Source: Neocallimastix lanati (nom. inval.) (Eukaryota; Neocallimastigomycota; Neocallimastigomycetes; Neocallimastigales; Neocallimastigaceae). Taken from it: a DNA stretch of 11,000 nt. A program made the position numbers and the translations under genes. The notes beneath the pieces were generated by a model. That model saw only the letters and a program-made list of their open reading frames with translations, ran no database searches and was not told the origin of the DNA. Within the stretch, counting starts at the first letter, position 1, and each line of letters opens with the position of its first letter. Shown piece after piece: positions 1 to 11,000 of this stretch. The DNA is taken from NCBI GenBank assembly GCA_016946835.1, contig JACVTC010000027.1, positions 896,501-907,500 on the forward strand, in the 5' to 3' direction.

Positions 1-70
1 CAAAAACTTAATTAATATTATCCCATATTCCCATATATCATTCCCATCTCTATCTCTAATTTGTATTTTA

Positions 71-95
71 CATTCTACATTCTACATTCTACATT
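71..95. repeat. Heptamer tandem repeat (CATTCTA)3.5
   Basis: Three perfect CATTCTA units are followed by a partial fourth (CATT). The unit contains C and so stands out from the T/A background. No function is apparent, and it does not match the common TTAGGG-type telomere repeats. Confidence 0.85.
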
Positions 96-230
96 TGTAT
101 TGATGTTGATATTAATTATAAATAAATAACTACTTAAGTTCTATAAATAGAAATTTTTTTTAATTTTTTTTTTTTTTTTAATTTTTTTATTTTTAAAAAA
201 AAAAAAAACATTTAACCTATCTTTATCATA

Positions 231-282
231 ATATTATTTATTATTTATTATTTACTATTTATTATTTATTATTTATTATTTT
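231..282. repeat. Heptamer tandem repeat, unit ATTATTT
   Basis: About seven units of a 7-bp TTATTTA-type repeat run here, with one variant unit containing C (TTTACTA). Just downstream, the 10-mer TTTATTCCTT recurs at 318, 352 and 377, so the whole 231-390 block is degenerate tandem sequence. Confidence 0.75.
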
Positions 283-890
283 TTTATATATTTATTAATA
301 TATTTATTAATTTGTCATTTATTCCTTATTTATTTGTAAATTTATTTGTTATTTATTCCTTAATTTATTTTGCCAATTTATTCCTTTCTATTATTATCTA
401 ACAGAGAGGTACAACCCCAAAAGTTTTGAACTTTTTTTTTTTTTATTAAACTTAAAATAATAATTAAAATAAAAAATATATTCTCTATAATTTATATTAA
501 AAAATAAAATGGAAAATAGGAGAGTTTTTAAATATATCATAAGAAAAACAAACAAACAAACAAAAAAACAAATTATTTTTTCATTAATTAATAATAAAAT
601 AATAATAAAAATAAAAGCAATAATAATAACAACTCAAACAAAAAAATTTTTTTTTTAAATATAATTAATAAAAAAAAACAATTCAAATAATGTAACCTAT
701 AAAATAATTTTATTTCATTTATTTCATATGATTGAAAATCATCTCTTCATTCTTTTTATATTACCTTAATAACAGATACTTCTTTGGTTATAACTACAAA
801 TAACTATTTTGTATTGATATGATTTCCTCTGTGATACCAACCACTAAATATTTTGTACCCTATTTTTTTTTTTTTTTTTGTGATATTGAT

Positions 891-930
891 ATTAGTAATT
901 AGTAATTATTATTAATGAGTAATTACTAAT
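891..930. repeat. Inverted repeat, 11-bp stem
   Basis: ATTAGTAATTA occurs as two overlapping direct copies (891-901 and 898-908). Its exact reverse complement lies at 920-930. The inner pair gives an 11-bp stem with an 11-nt loop. Such stems are not rare in DNA this AT-rich, so function is uncertain. Confidence 0.6.
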
Positions 931-1088
931 AAAATTAAAATTTACTTTTACATCTTCAATGATTATCAATGTAAAATTAAGGAAAATATGTATACTAATA
1001 ATTTAACTAGTATTTTTTTATTTATTTATTTATTTATTTTTAAATATAAAGCATTAAATATTATTTATAAAATAATAATATATAATAA

Positions 1089-1127
<39 letters not shown>

Positions 1128-1349
1128 AAGAATTAAAGATATATCATCATATTATATTTTTTCATTTTTTTTTTTTTTTTAAAAAAAAAAAGATTATTAA
1201 TTATACCAAAAAGAAAGAGCTTATATATCTAAATATTTAATATATAATATAAGTATAAAAGTAAAAAAAAAAAAAATTATATTTTATTATAATATTCAAT
1301 TTTTTTAATTATAATTAATTTGATATGGAATAATAGAATTACTGTTATT

Positions 1350-1389
1350 ATTGGATAATAAATTTATCCAATGAATTAAGTAAATTCAT
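1350..1389. repeat. Two back-to-back hairpins
   Basis: ATTGGATAA (1350-1358) pairs perfectly with TTATCCAAT (1364-1372) across a 5-nt loop. Immediately after, ATGAATT (1371-1377) pairs with AATTCAT (1383-1389), also across a 5-nt loop. The first stem contains two G:C pairs. It is unclear whether the region is transcribed. Confidence 0.5.
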
Positions 1390-2084
1390 CATATGACCAT
1401 GGCAATGGATATAAATATTTATTATTAATTATGATTATGTTAATTATTATCATAATGATGATTAAAGATTAGTATTTATATATTATTATTAATTTTTAAA
1501 GTTTTTGATTTTTATTGAGATTTTACATTTAACATCAATCTATTATATTAATCTAATCATTATATTTAATAAGTTAAAAAAAATTTATTATTCACATACA
1601 CATTACTGAACATAAATATTCTTTGACATTTTAATATAAAATTATAATTAATACTATGGATTCATATATTTATGAAAGTCATATGATTATACCATATGTT
1701 TTATTTTTTTTAGAAGTATTATTAGACTGAAAAGTTTATAAATTAACACATTTTTCATTATTATTTCACAATAAAATGGATAATACATTTTTTAATTAAT
1801 AATAATTTTTTAATTAAAAATACTTTTTTCTAATGAATAAAAAGAAAAAGGAAAAAAGAAAAAAGAAAAATTATTTTATTTTCATTTTTTTTTAATTTTT
1901 TTTATCATTTATTTAACAATACAGTTTTGATGAAATGTATTATATATATATTTGAGGATGAATTATTTATATTTTTATTCATATTTAATGAAACTTTAAA
2001 AACATAAATTTTTTTTTTTTATATATAAAAATATATATGTGTTAATTTTTTTTTTTTTTTTATATAAAAAAAAAAAAAAAAAAA

Positions 2085-2266
2085 CCGTGTTTATTATTGT
2101 TTCATAGCTTTGGTTTTAAAATTTTAATAAAATGTTATTTCAATAAATACTTTATTTTATTTTATTTTATTTTTTATTTTTTGTATCTTTTTAATCTTCT
2201 TTACTTTTAAATATAAAATATTAGTTATTAATTAAATAGCAACTAGCCAAAAAAAAAAAAAAAAAA
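2085..2266 (+). repeat. A-tailed dispersed element, copy 1
   Basis: This copy starts at CCGTGTTT, directly after an A19 run, and ends at TAGCCA merging into an A18 tail. It shares ordered landmarks with the copy at 2348-2539: TTTCATAG, AATAAAATGTTAT, CAATAAATAC, a TTTTATTTTATT stretch, a TTTTTAATCTT block, ATATTAGTTATTA and TAGCCA. The A-tail and internal AATAAA motifs suggest a retroposed RNA or SINE-like unit, but I see no Pol III A or B box and no convincing target-site duplication. The family is not one I recognise. Confidence 0.75.
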
Positions 2267-2316
2267 CTATATATATATTGTATATAAAAGATTAAATTAA
2301 TAATAATACTTTTATC

Positions 2317-2347
<31 letters not shown>

Positions 2348-2349
<2 letters not shown>

Positions 2350-2539
2350 GGTGTTTTTTACTTTCATAGTTTTGATTTTAAAAATTTAATAAAATGTTAT
2401 ATCAATAAATACCTTTTTTTTTGTTTTATTTTATTTTATTTGATTTATTTATTTATTTTTTTTATCTTTTTAATCTTTTTTTTTTAAATAAAAAATATTA
2501 GTTATTAAAATAGTAATTAGCCAAAAAAAAAAAAAAAAA
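2348..2539 (+). repeat. A-tailed dispersed element, copy 2
   Basis: This is the second copy of the element at 2085-2266, in the same orientation with its start 263 bp downstream. It begins CCGGTGTTT after an A30 run and ends ATTAGCCA plus A17. It differs from copy 1 by scattered substitutions and by length changes in the T-rich centre, so the duplication is not recent. The same orientation and close spacing fit either local tandem duplication or repeated insertion. Confidence 0.75.
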
Positions 2540-2937
2540 CAACTACAAATAGAAAAATATAATTTTTAAATAAATAAATAAATTAACATTTTTTTATGTA
2601 AAATTTAAATTATGAATTATTAAATTTAATAAACAATTATTTAGTATTTTTTTTATATATTAATCATTTTTTATGATATATCATATGCTTTTATCACATG
2701 GTTGCAAAAAGGTTATAAAAAAAGAATATTATAATAGTTTTAATTATTGGTAAAAGCTACATCATCACCTAATTCATTTAAAATAAAAAATTTTAAATTG
2801 TCAGTATTAATTAAGATTAACATTGCTTCACTGAATAAATGAATACGAGAGTATAAAGAAAATATTAAATAAATAAATAAATAAATAAATATTAAAAATA
2901 AATATTTATTATATAAAACTAAAAAAATAGAGAAGTC

Positions 2938-3969
2938 ATGGGAAAAAATTGTAATTTTTTTAAATTTAATTGTCTGAAACATTAAAAATTTCAGTTTATA
3001 TATATAATTATTACTATAATAATATTTATTACATTGAATAGTAATAATAATTTATATATAAACATAATTATATATATATATATATTTTTTTTTTTTTCTC
3101 CTTAGATTATTGTGATTATTGTGATCGTAGTTTTTCAGATACTCCTGAAAAAAGAAAAAATCATTTAAATAGCCAACAACATTTAATTAATGTAAAAAAT
3201 CATTATAATTCTTTTAAAGGTAAACAAATTTTAAATTTTTATATTTTTATAATTTTTATTAAACTGATGAATAAAATTTAATAAAATTATAATTATGTGA
3301 ATATATATATATAAAATTTTAAAGAAATATAAAATAAAATAATATTAATTTTCTATGGAAATAAAACTTAAATTATTTATAGTATTGTTATTAATCTATT
3401 TTTTTTTTTTTTTATTTTTTTTTACTTTTTTATTTTTATAATTATAATAATTTATATTAAATCAAATATTACTATTTTTATTTTTATTATAGAACCAAGA
3501 GATTTATTAATTGAAAAATTAAACTATCCTATTTGTCAAAATTTCTTTAAAAATGGTTTTTGTAGTTATGGTTTAAATTGTAAATTTTCACATGTACCCT
3601 ACTTTCCAACATTACAAGGTTATTGATTTAAACTTTTTTTATCTAAAATATCATCCTCATCATTAAAAAATTATTCATACTAATTTTTTTTTTTTTTTTT
3701 TAAACTTTTTTAATTATTATTATTTTAATTTAAAATAAATAGAGGGAATAAACTATATAGATACTCATTATAATTATTTAATTCAAAAATTAGTTATTGA
3801 AACGAATACTATTAATAACTATCAAATTGTTGATAAATCTAACGAAATTAAAAAACAATACGAAGAAAAATATAAACATTTAAAAAAATATAAAAAAGAA
3901 TTCCCTCCTTCAATGGCCATACCACCTCCAGAAGGATACGATTTTTCAAATTGTGCAGAATGGGGTTAA
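2938..3969 (+). CDS. ZMAT5: ZMAT5-like U11/U12 snRNP 20 kDa protein, four exons, complete
   Basis: The spliced CDS is 2938-2950, 3106-3219, 3493-3618 and 3743-3969, encoding 159 residues (the human protein is about 170). The N-terminus reads MGKNYYCDYCDRSF, essentially the family signature. A matrin/U1-C-type C2H2 finger uses Cys7, Cys10, His24 and His30. A CCCH finger uses Cys57, Cys66, Cys72 and His76 (spacing 8-5-3). A Lys/Glu/Tyr-rich charged segment follows, then a Pro-rich tail (FPPS at 138-141, PPPEGY at 145-150) ending in Trp-Gly. This order is that of ZMAT5, a component of the U11/U12 di-snRNP that helps recognise minor-class introns in the nucleus. The start has G at -3 and +4. All three introns are GT-AG and phase 1. 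Function is inferred from the family. Some lineages may keep such a gene without U12 introns. Confidence 0.9.
2951..3105 (+). other. Intron 1 of the ZMAT5-like gene (155 nt)
   Basis: The donor is GTAATT after exon sequence AAATT, and the acceptor is TTCTCCTTAG. It separates a 13-nt first exon from the C2H2-finger exon and splits a Tyr codon (T|AT). The junction restores the family N-terminus exactly. The donor does not match the U12-type RTATCCTT consensus. CTCCTTAG resembles a U12 branch motif but sits at the splice site itself, so the intron is called major-class. Confidence 0.88.
3220..3492 (+). other. Intron 2 of the ZMAT5-like gene (273 nt)
   Basis: The donor is AAAG|GTAAAC and the acceptor is TTTTATTATAG. 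It is phase 1 and splits a Glu codon (G|AA). The intron lies between the two zinc-finger exons and contains a long T-rich tract. Read-through would hit stops almost at once, which supports removal. Confidence 0.9.
3619..3742 (+). other. Intron 3 of the ZMAT5-like gene (124 nt)
   Basis: The donor is CAAG|GTTATT, with an unusual T at +3, and the acceptor is AAATAAATAG. It is phase 1 and splits a Glu codon (G|AG). Using the next AG two bases on would lead into an early stop, which fixes the acceptor. TACTAAT at 3678-3684 is a plausible branch-point sequence, although far (about 58 nt) from the acceptor. Confidence 0.85.
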
Positions 3970-4131
3970 TTTTCTTTTTATTATTATTATTATTTTTTTT
4001 TTTATTTCGATTTCAATTAATTTATTTCATAATTATTTTCTTTTTAAAAATATATTAAAATATATTAAAATAAAATATAAATTTATTATAAAAAATAGAA
4101 GAAAAAAATATAAAAAATATTTTTAAAAATT

Positions 4132-4137
4132 AATAAA
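4132..4137 (+). promoter_or_regulatory. Candidate poly(A) signal of the ZMAT5-like gene
   Basis: A canonical AATAAA lies about 160 nt after the stop codon. It is followed within 25 nt by a GT-rich stretch (TTTGTTGTAT) and then a T run, the usual arrangement for cleavage and polyadenylation. AATAAA is common by chance in this composition, so the downstream GT-rich element is the main support. Confidence 0.4.
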
Positions 4138-4218
4138 TACGTATTCAAAACCTTTGTTGTATAATTTTTTTTTTTAATGATATTTATTTGTAACAAAAAT
4201 ATCTATATCTATTTATTT

Positions 4219-4274
4219 TTGCTATTTAATTATTTTCATTAGTAAATAGCATATATTATTTTATTAAATAGCAA
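4219..4274. repeat. 12-bp inverted repeat with an alternative inner arm
   Basis: TTGCTATTTAAT (4219-4230) is perfectly complementary to ATTAAATAGCAA (4263-4274). A third segment, TAAATAGCA (4243-4251), can pair with the same left arm, giving a shorter 9-bp stem with a 14-nt loop. The two hairpins are mutually exclusive. Transcription is unknown, and AT-rich composition makes chance pairing likely enough to keep this tentative. Confidence 0.6.
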
Positions 4275-5710
4275 TTTTTTATAATATAAATAATATATTT
4301 AATAATTTAAATTTATTCTATTTAAATATTAATTAAATCTAATCCCATATTTATTTGTTATAACCATATAATTGTTTTACTATTTGAATAGTGTATTAAT
4401 AAGTTTATTATGGTTCAAATTATTAATATTTAAAGTTGTCTTTTATTTTAATCATATTTTGTGCTTTACATATATATATATATTAGATATTGACATCGAC
4501 AACAAAGTAATGTATAATTAATAAAACGTATTGAAATGAAATTAATGTAATGCAGTGTTTTTAAAAATTGAAATGAATATATTTAAATATTACTTTCTTG
4601 ATTAAAAAGTATATGTATATGATAAATACAAAAAAAAAAAAAAAAATTATATATAAAATAATTAAATATAACTTTTAATGAATCAAACGGTTATTTTAAA
4701 TAAACATGCTTATCCATAAAAATTTGTTGACTCTATATTGAATAAATTAACAAAAAAGGAAAAGATTTTTCCTATAAATTTTTTTTAATTAATTTATACA
4801 GAAATTACAATAATATAATCATATAATCTATATATAAATATATAAAATTTTTTTTTTCTTTTTTATATTTATTTATTTTTTATTTAATTATTTTTTTTTA
4901 TAATTTATTATTATGAAAGTGTTTTTTTTTTTAAAGAACAATCAAATATATTAAATCATGTAATATTAAAAATATATATAAATATAATAAAAGAATACAT
5001 TATTAATTAATTAATAATATAAAGTAAGTAAAATTATATAAAGTTTAATGTGTAGGGACTATTTATTATGAATTAAAATTTTTTAATAAAAAAATATTAT
5101 TACATTCATTGTTTTATTAATTTTTGATAAATTGACATGAATTTACATTTGATATGAGTTTAATTTTATAAAGAAAGAATTTTATTAACTTTTGTTTAAT
5201 TGTTATCGGAATATTTTATTTATTTCTTATTATAACAAAATACTAATAACTCTTACCTTTTTATTTTCAAAATGTCTATACAAGAAGCATTTCATTAATT
5301 ATTATTTCATATATATATATTTTATACTAATTTTTATTCTTTGCATTATATGTAACCTACATATATCTATTTACTATTTTATGCATATATTACATTAATT
5401 ATAGTATTTAATATCAAGAATAATTTTTTCTAATATATAAATATGTTGAGTCATATATTTATTTCATATTGAATTATTCTATCTTATTTTTGTATTCATT
5501 ATAAATTAAATTTAAAATGCAGAAACAATAGTATTGTTTAATATTTATTATTATTAGTTTTAGATAAGTTGGCATAAAAAAAATTATTATTATTAATAAA
5601 AATTTAAAATTTAATGCATATTAAAATTCTAAAGGTTATGCATTTAACTCTGAATAAATAATATATCTAAAGTTTTTTCTTTTTATTTACTAATTATTCA
5701 TATAACGGAT

Positions 5711-5744
<34 letters not shown>

Positions 5745-6732
5745 AAAGAAAATCAAAACAAATCAAATGTTTTTATTAATTTAAACTTTACAATTTTATT
5801 TAATGTTAATTTTTAAAATAGTGTATTGCAGAATAGTATACATTACGCAGTATATTTATTTATGGTAAAATATTATTTTTTTAACTTCACTACATAATGA
5901 AAAAAAAAAAATTATACATATATAATATGTACATATAATTTTAATATATTATTAGAGAAAAAAAAAAAGAACTCTTATTACTCAAAAGATTTTATGAATT
6001 TTTAGTTAAATTTAACATTTGGTAAATTTTAAACTAAACTAATATAAAAAAAATATTTTAGATTATAATCTTTTTATTTTTATTTATTTTATTAGTTTAC
6101 ATTTATATATATATAATCAATTGAATTAATTATAAAATCTCTTTTTTTTTTTTTATACATTGTAATGTTTGATTAATTTTAAAATAAAAAGAATTAATTT
6201 TTTAATATTCTTCTTCTTCTTCTTCTTTTTGTATAATACAATATAATATTTTATATTTTAATTTCAACCATTTAAATATTTTTAATTATTTAGACTTTTT
6301 TTTTTTTGATTGAACGATGTAATAAGTCTATTTTTATTTTACTATTTAATTTTTTTTTTTTTTTCAAAGAAATCTTTTTTTCTTATATTATATTATATTA
6401 AATTAAATAAAATTAAATATTTTTAATTAAAATAATATATCTCTAATATATTATTATATATTGATTTATACATGCAATTTTTTTTTAAAAGGTTTTAAAA
6501 GGTATGAATTTCTCTAATGTATTAAAATATATGTTAATTAAATATCTAACCAATAGAATTTAAGCTATTTTATACAAAGAATTATCTTTTTTATATATAA
6601 TAAGGTAAAGTTTTAACTTGCTATATAAAACAAAAAAGGATAAAATTAATACATTAATTTAGTTTTTTTTTTATTAATATTACTATATTTTAATATAATA
6701 TATATTTCTTTTTATATATATATGTATAGATA

Positions 6733-6763
<31 letters not shown>

Positions 6764-6789
6764 GTGAAAATATGATAATATTTTATCAA

Positions 6790-6830
6790 ATGAAACTTTT
6801 ATCAATATAAAAGTTATATAAAAGTTTCAT
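6790..6830. repeat. 13-bp perfect inverted repeat with an alternative hairpin
   Basis: ATGAAACTTTTAT (6790-6802) pairs perfectly with ATAAAAGTTTCAT (6818-6830) around a 15-nt loop. Inside the loop, ATAAAAGT (6807-6814) can instead pair with ACTTTTAT (6795-6802) across a 4-nt CAAT loop. One left arm therefore has two competing right arms. The stem contains G:C pairs at three positions. No neighbouring gene explains it. Confidence 0.65.
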
Positions 6831-7433
6831 CGATGATCATACTTTATATTTCAAAAATATATTTATAAAATATATAATTATTATTAATATAGTTTTCTTA
6901 AATTTCGAATAATAATAAAAAAAAAGAATAAAAATTTTTCTGCTTTTCTTAATTTAGTTTATAGTTTTATTATTGTAAAATAATTAAAAAAGCTTAAATT
7001 TCTTTTTTAGTTATTTAATTATTTATAATTTTTTTTTATAATAATGATAGCCAAGAGATTATTCAAAGTATTAATAATATATATGTTATATAGTTATAAA
7101 TTAAATTTATAATAAATTAAGATATATTATATTTATATAATATATTTATATAATATCATATATTTAATATAGTCTCATTTTTAGATATATACCAATATTT
7201 AATTTATTATGTATGGTGAATAGTAGTACATGTTAAAACAGATGTTAAAAAGATTTGTTGATAATTTTTGATAAAAATTTTATATATTCTGTTGTAATTG
7301 TATAATTAATAATATATTAATATTATATTTTGTATATATGGCTTATTAAACTAATAAACTAAATATAGTAACTTTATAAATAAAAAAAAAAAAAAAAAAA
7401 AAAATAAAGATAAGAAATTAGATTAAGACAGAA

Positions 7434-7467
<34 letters not shown>

Positions 7468-7979
7468 TATATATGTATATATATATTTTATTTTATTTTA
7501 TTTATTATTATTGTTATAATTTTTTGATAAAAACATTAATTCAAGTAATAACTTTCAATTTAGTTAATATAGAAAAAAAAAAAAACTAAAATAAAAGCAA
7601 ATCAAAAATAAAATATTTATAAAATGTTATAAAGATTAGTTAAAAAATAAATAAATTTTTATTTTTTAATTAAAGTATATTAAAATTACTCTATAGAGAA
7701 TTTTACAATGAATGTTAATTGTTAATATATATATATGTTTTTGTTGTTATGATTCATATAAATAAAAGAATTAAATATATATAAGTCCAAAGAATTTTGG
7801 AATAGAATATCAAATAAATTTAAATAAAAACATTCCTATATATATATATATATATTTTTTAATATAATTAAAGTGAAATATATTATAAAAGTTTATATAT
7901 TTATTTAATGTTTAATATTAAATAAAACATTTATTATTAAAAATATTAGAGATATATAAATCATAATAGTAAATATAAA

Positions 7980-8020
7980 GTAATAATAATAATAATAATA
8001 ATAGTAATAATAATAATAAG
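7980..8020. repeat. AAT trinucleotide repeat
   Basis: A roughly 40-bp (TAA)n tract interrupted by one TAG-type unit lies about 220 bp upstream of the membrane-protein start codon. It is the same unit as the long array in that gene's second intron and as the Asn-coding runs in its third exon. Confidence 0.85.
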
Positions 8021-8239
8021 AATCTATCAATTTTGTTTCAATGCTTATTTAAAGTTCGAAATAGAGTATTTTTTTTTCAGAAATAACATAAGAATTTAAT
8101 TTATTAGGGTTTATGCTGTAAAATAGATTTAGTAAAGTCATTAATTATTTTAATTGCTGCAGTTAGTTAAATAAAAAAATAAATATATAAAAAAACTATT
8201 ATAGAAAGTACAAAGTATAATATTTTGATAAAAAGAAAA

Positions 8240-11000
<2,761 letters not shown>

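Larger units (their letters stand above)
1..2937. other. AT-rich non-coding region upstream of the ZMAT5-like gene
   Basis: I see no supportable gene in this stretch. It holds short tandem repeats at the left end, long T and A runs (for example T31 at 1091-1121), small hairpins near 891-930 and 1350-1389, and two copies of an A-tailed element at 2085-2539. A patch at about 770-855 is less AT-rich than its surroundings and has weak, interrupted coding resemblance. The open frame at 988-1182 is mostly Phe, Tyr, Ile and Asn read from T runs and is not a credible protein. Confidence 0.7.
3970..8239. other. Gene-free AT-rich region between the two genes
   Basis: I find no supportable exon, tRNA or rRNA in these roughly 4.3 kb on either strand. 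The stretch is T runs (T30 at 5714-5743, T28 at 7437-7464), an A run (A23 at 7382-7404), TA-rich runs, a (TTC)6 tract near 6208 and an AAT tract near 7980. Inverted repeats at 4219-4274 and 6790-6830 are listed separately. The open frame at 5192-5398 begins with TTG rather than ATG and is compositionally simple. The last few hundred bases must include the promoter and 5' UTR of the membrane-protein gene, but no specific motif stands out. Confidence 0.7.

Noticed and set aside
95-231. Left-end heptamer repeats considered as telomeric sequence
   Set aside because: CATTCTA and ATTATTT units are few, degenerate and unlike known telomere repeats. They sit inside ordinary simple sequence.
400-444. 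C/G-containing island with an ACAGAGA sequence followed by T13, considered as a U6-like or other Pol III RNA
   Set aside because: The ACAGAGA heptamer is the only U6 feature. The catalytic AGC triad region and the expected stem-loops are missing, and no tRNA-like arms fit.
760-775. TACCTTAATAACAG as a U12-type branch point and acceptor
   Set aside because: The branch-to-AG distance is too short, and no RTATCCTT donor lies upstream. No reliable exon follows.
988-1182. 64-codon open frame starting with ATG
   Set aside because: Almost wholly Phe, Tyr, Ile, Lys and Asn read through a T31 run and other T tracts. No domain, splice context or coding-like composition.
2912-2917. TATAAA about 20 nt upstream of the ZMAT5-like start codon as a TATA box
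   Set aside because: TATA-like hexamers are everywhere in this composition, and the spacing leaves almost no room for a 5' UTR.
5192-5398. 68-codon open frame in the large gene-free region
   Set aside because: Begins with TTG, which is not a usual eukaryotic start, and consists of hydrophobic and aromatic residues from AT-rich sequence. No homology recognised.
8225-8239. Five extra codons upstream of the membrane-protein ATG
   Set aside because: The extension depends on a TTG start. The ATG at 8240 has A at -3 and gives a normal signal peptide.

Overview
The window is eukaryotic nuclear DNA with extreme A+T bias. It has long homopolymer T and A runs, TAA/AAT microsatellites, short AT-rich GT...AG introns and Asn-rich coding sequence. 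The best guess is an anaerobic gut fungus (Neocallimastigomycota). Free use of ATA, AGA, GGA and TCC codons argues mildly against the main alternative, a dictyostelid amoeba. The assignment is an inference from style, because no marker gene is present.

Layout: 1-2937 is non-coding, with short tandem repeats, small hairpins and two diverged copies of a ~190-bp A-tailed element (2085-2266 and 2348-2539). At 2938-3969 (+) lies a complete four-exon gene for a ZMAT5-type protein (U11/U12 snRNP 20K family), a 159-residue two-zinc-finger protein whose first exon is only 13 nt. 3970-8239 is a ~4.3-kb gene-free stretch of simple sequence with a few perfect inverted repeats and a plausible poly(A) signal for the first gene. 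From 8240 to the right edge (+) runs a second, incomplete three-exon gene. It encodes a single-pass membrane protein: signal peptide, small Cys-rich ectodomain, one transmembrane helix near residues 151-174, and a cytoplasmic tail of at least 556 residues rich in Asn and Ser. Its second intron carries 79 perfect TAA units.

The two genes have no evident functional link. The first points to the minor (U12-type) spliceosome, although none of the five introns here looks U12-type. The second looks like a surface receptor or wall sensor of unknown ligand. All five introns interrupt codons after the first base (phase 1), so all three internal exons are symmetric; in the first gene the two internal exons contain one zinc finger each, the first of which starts only a few codons into the protein. 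Apart from these genes, the window is mainly AT-rich simple sequence; the weaker signals are listed as findings with low scores.
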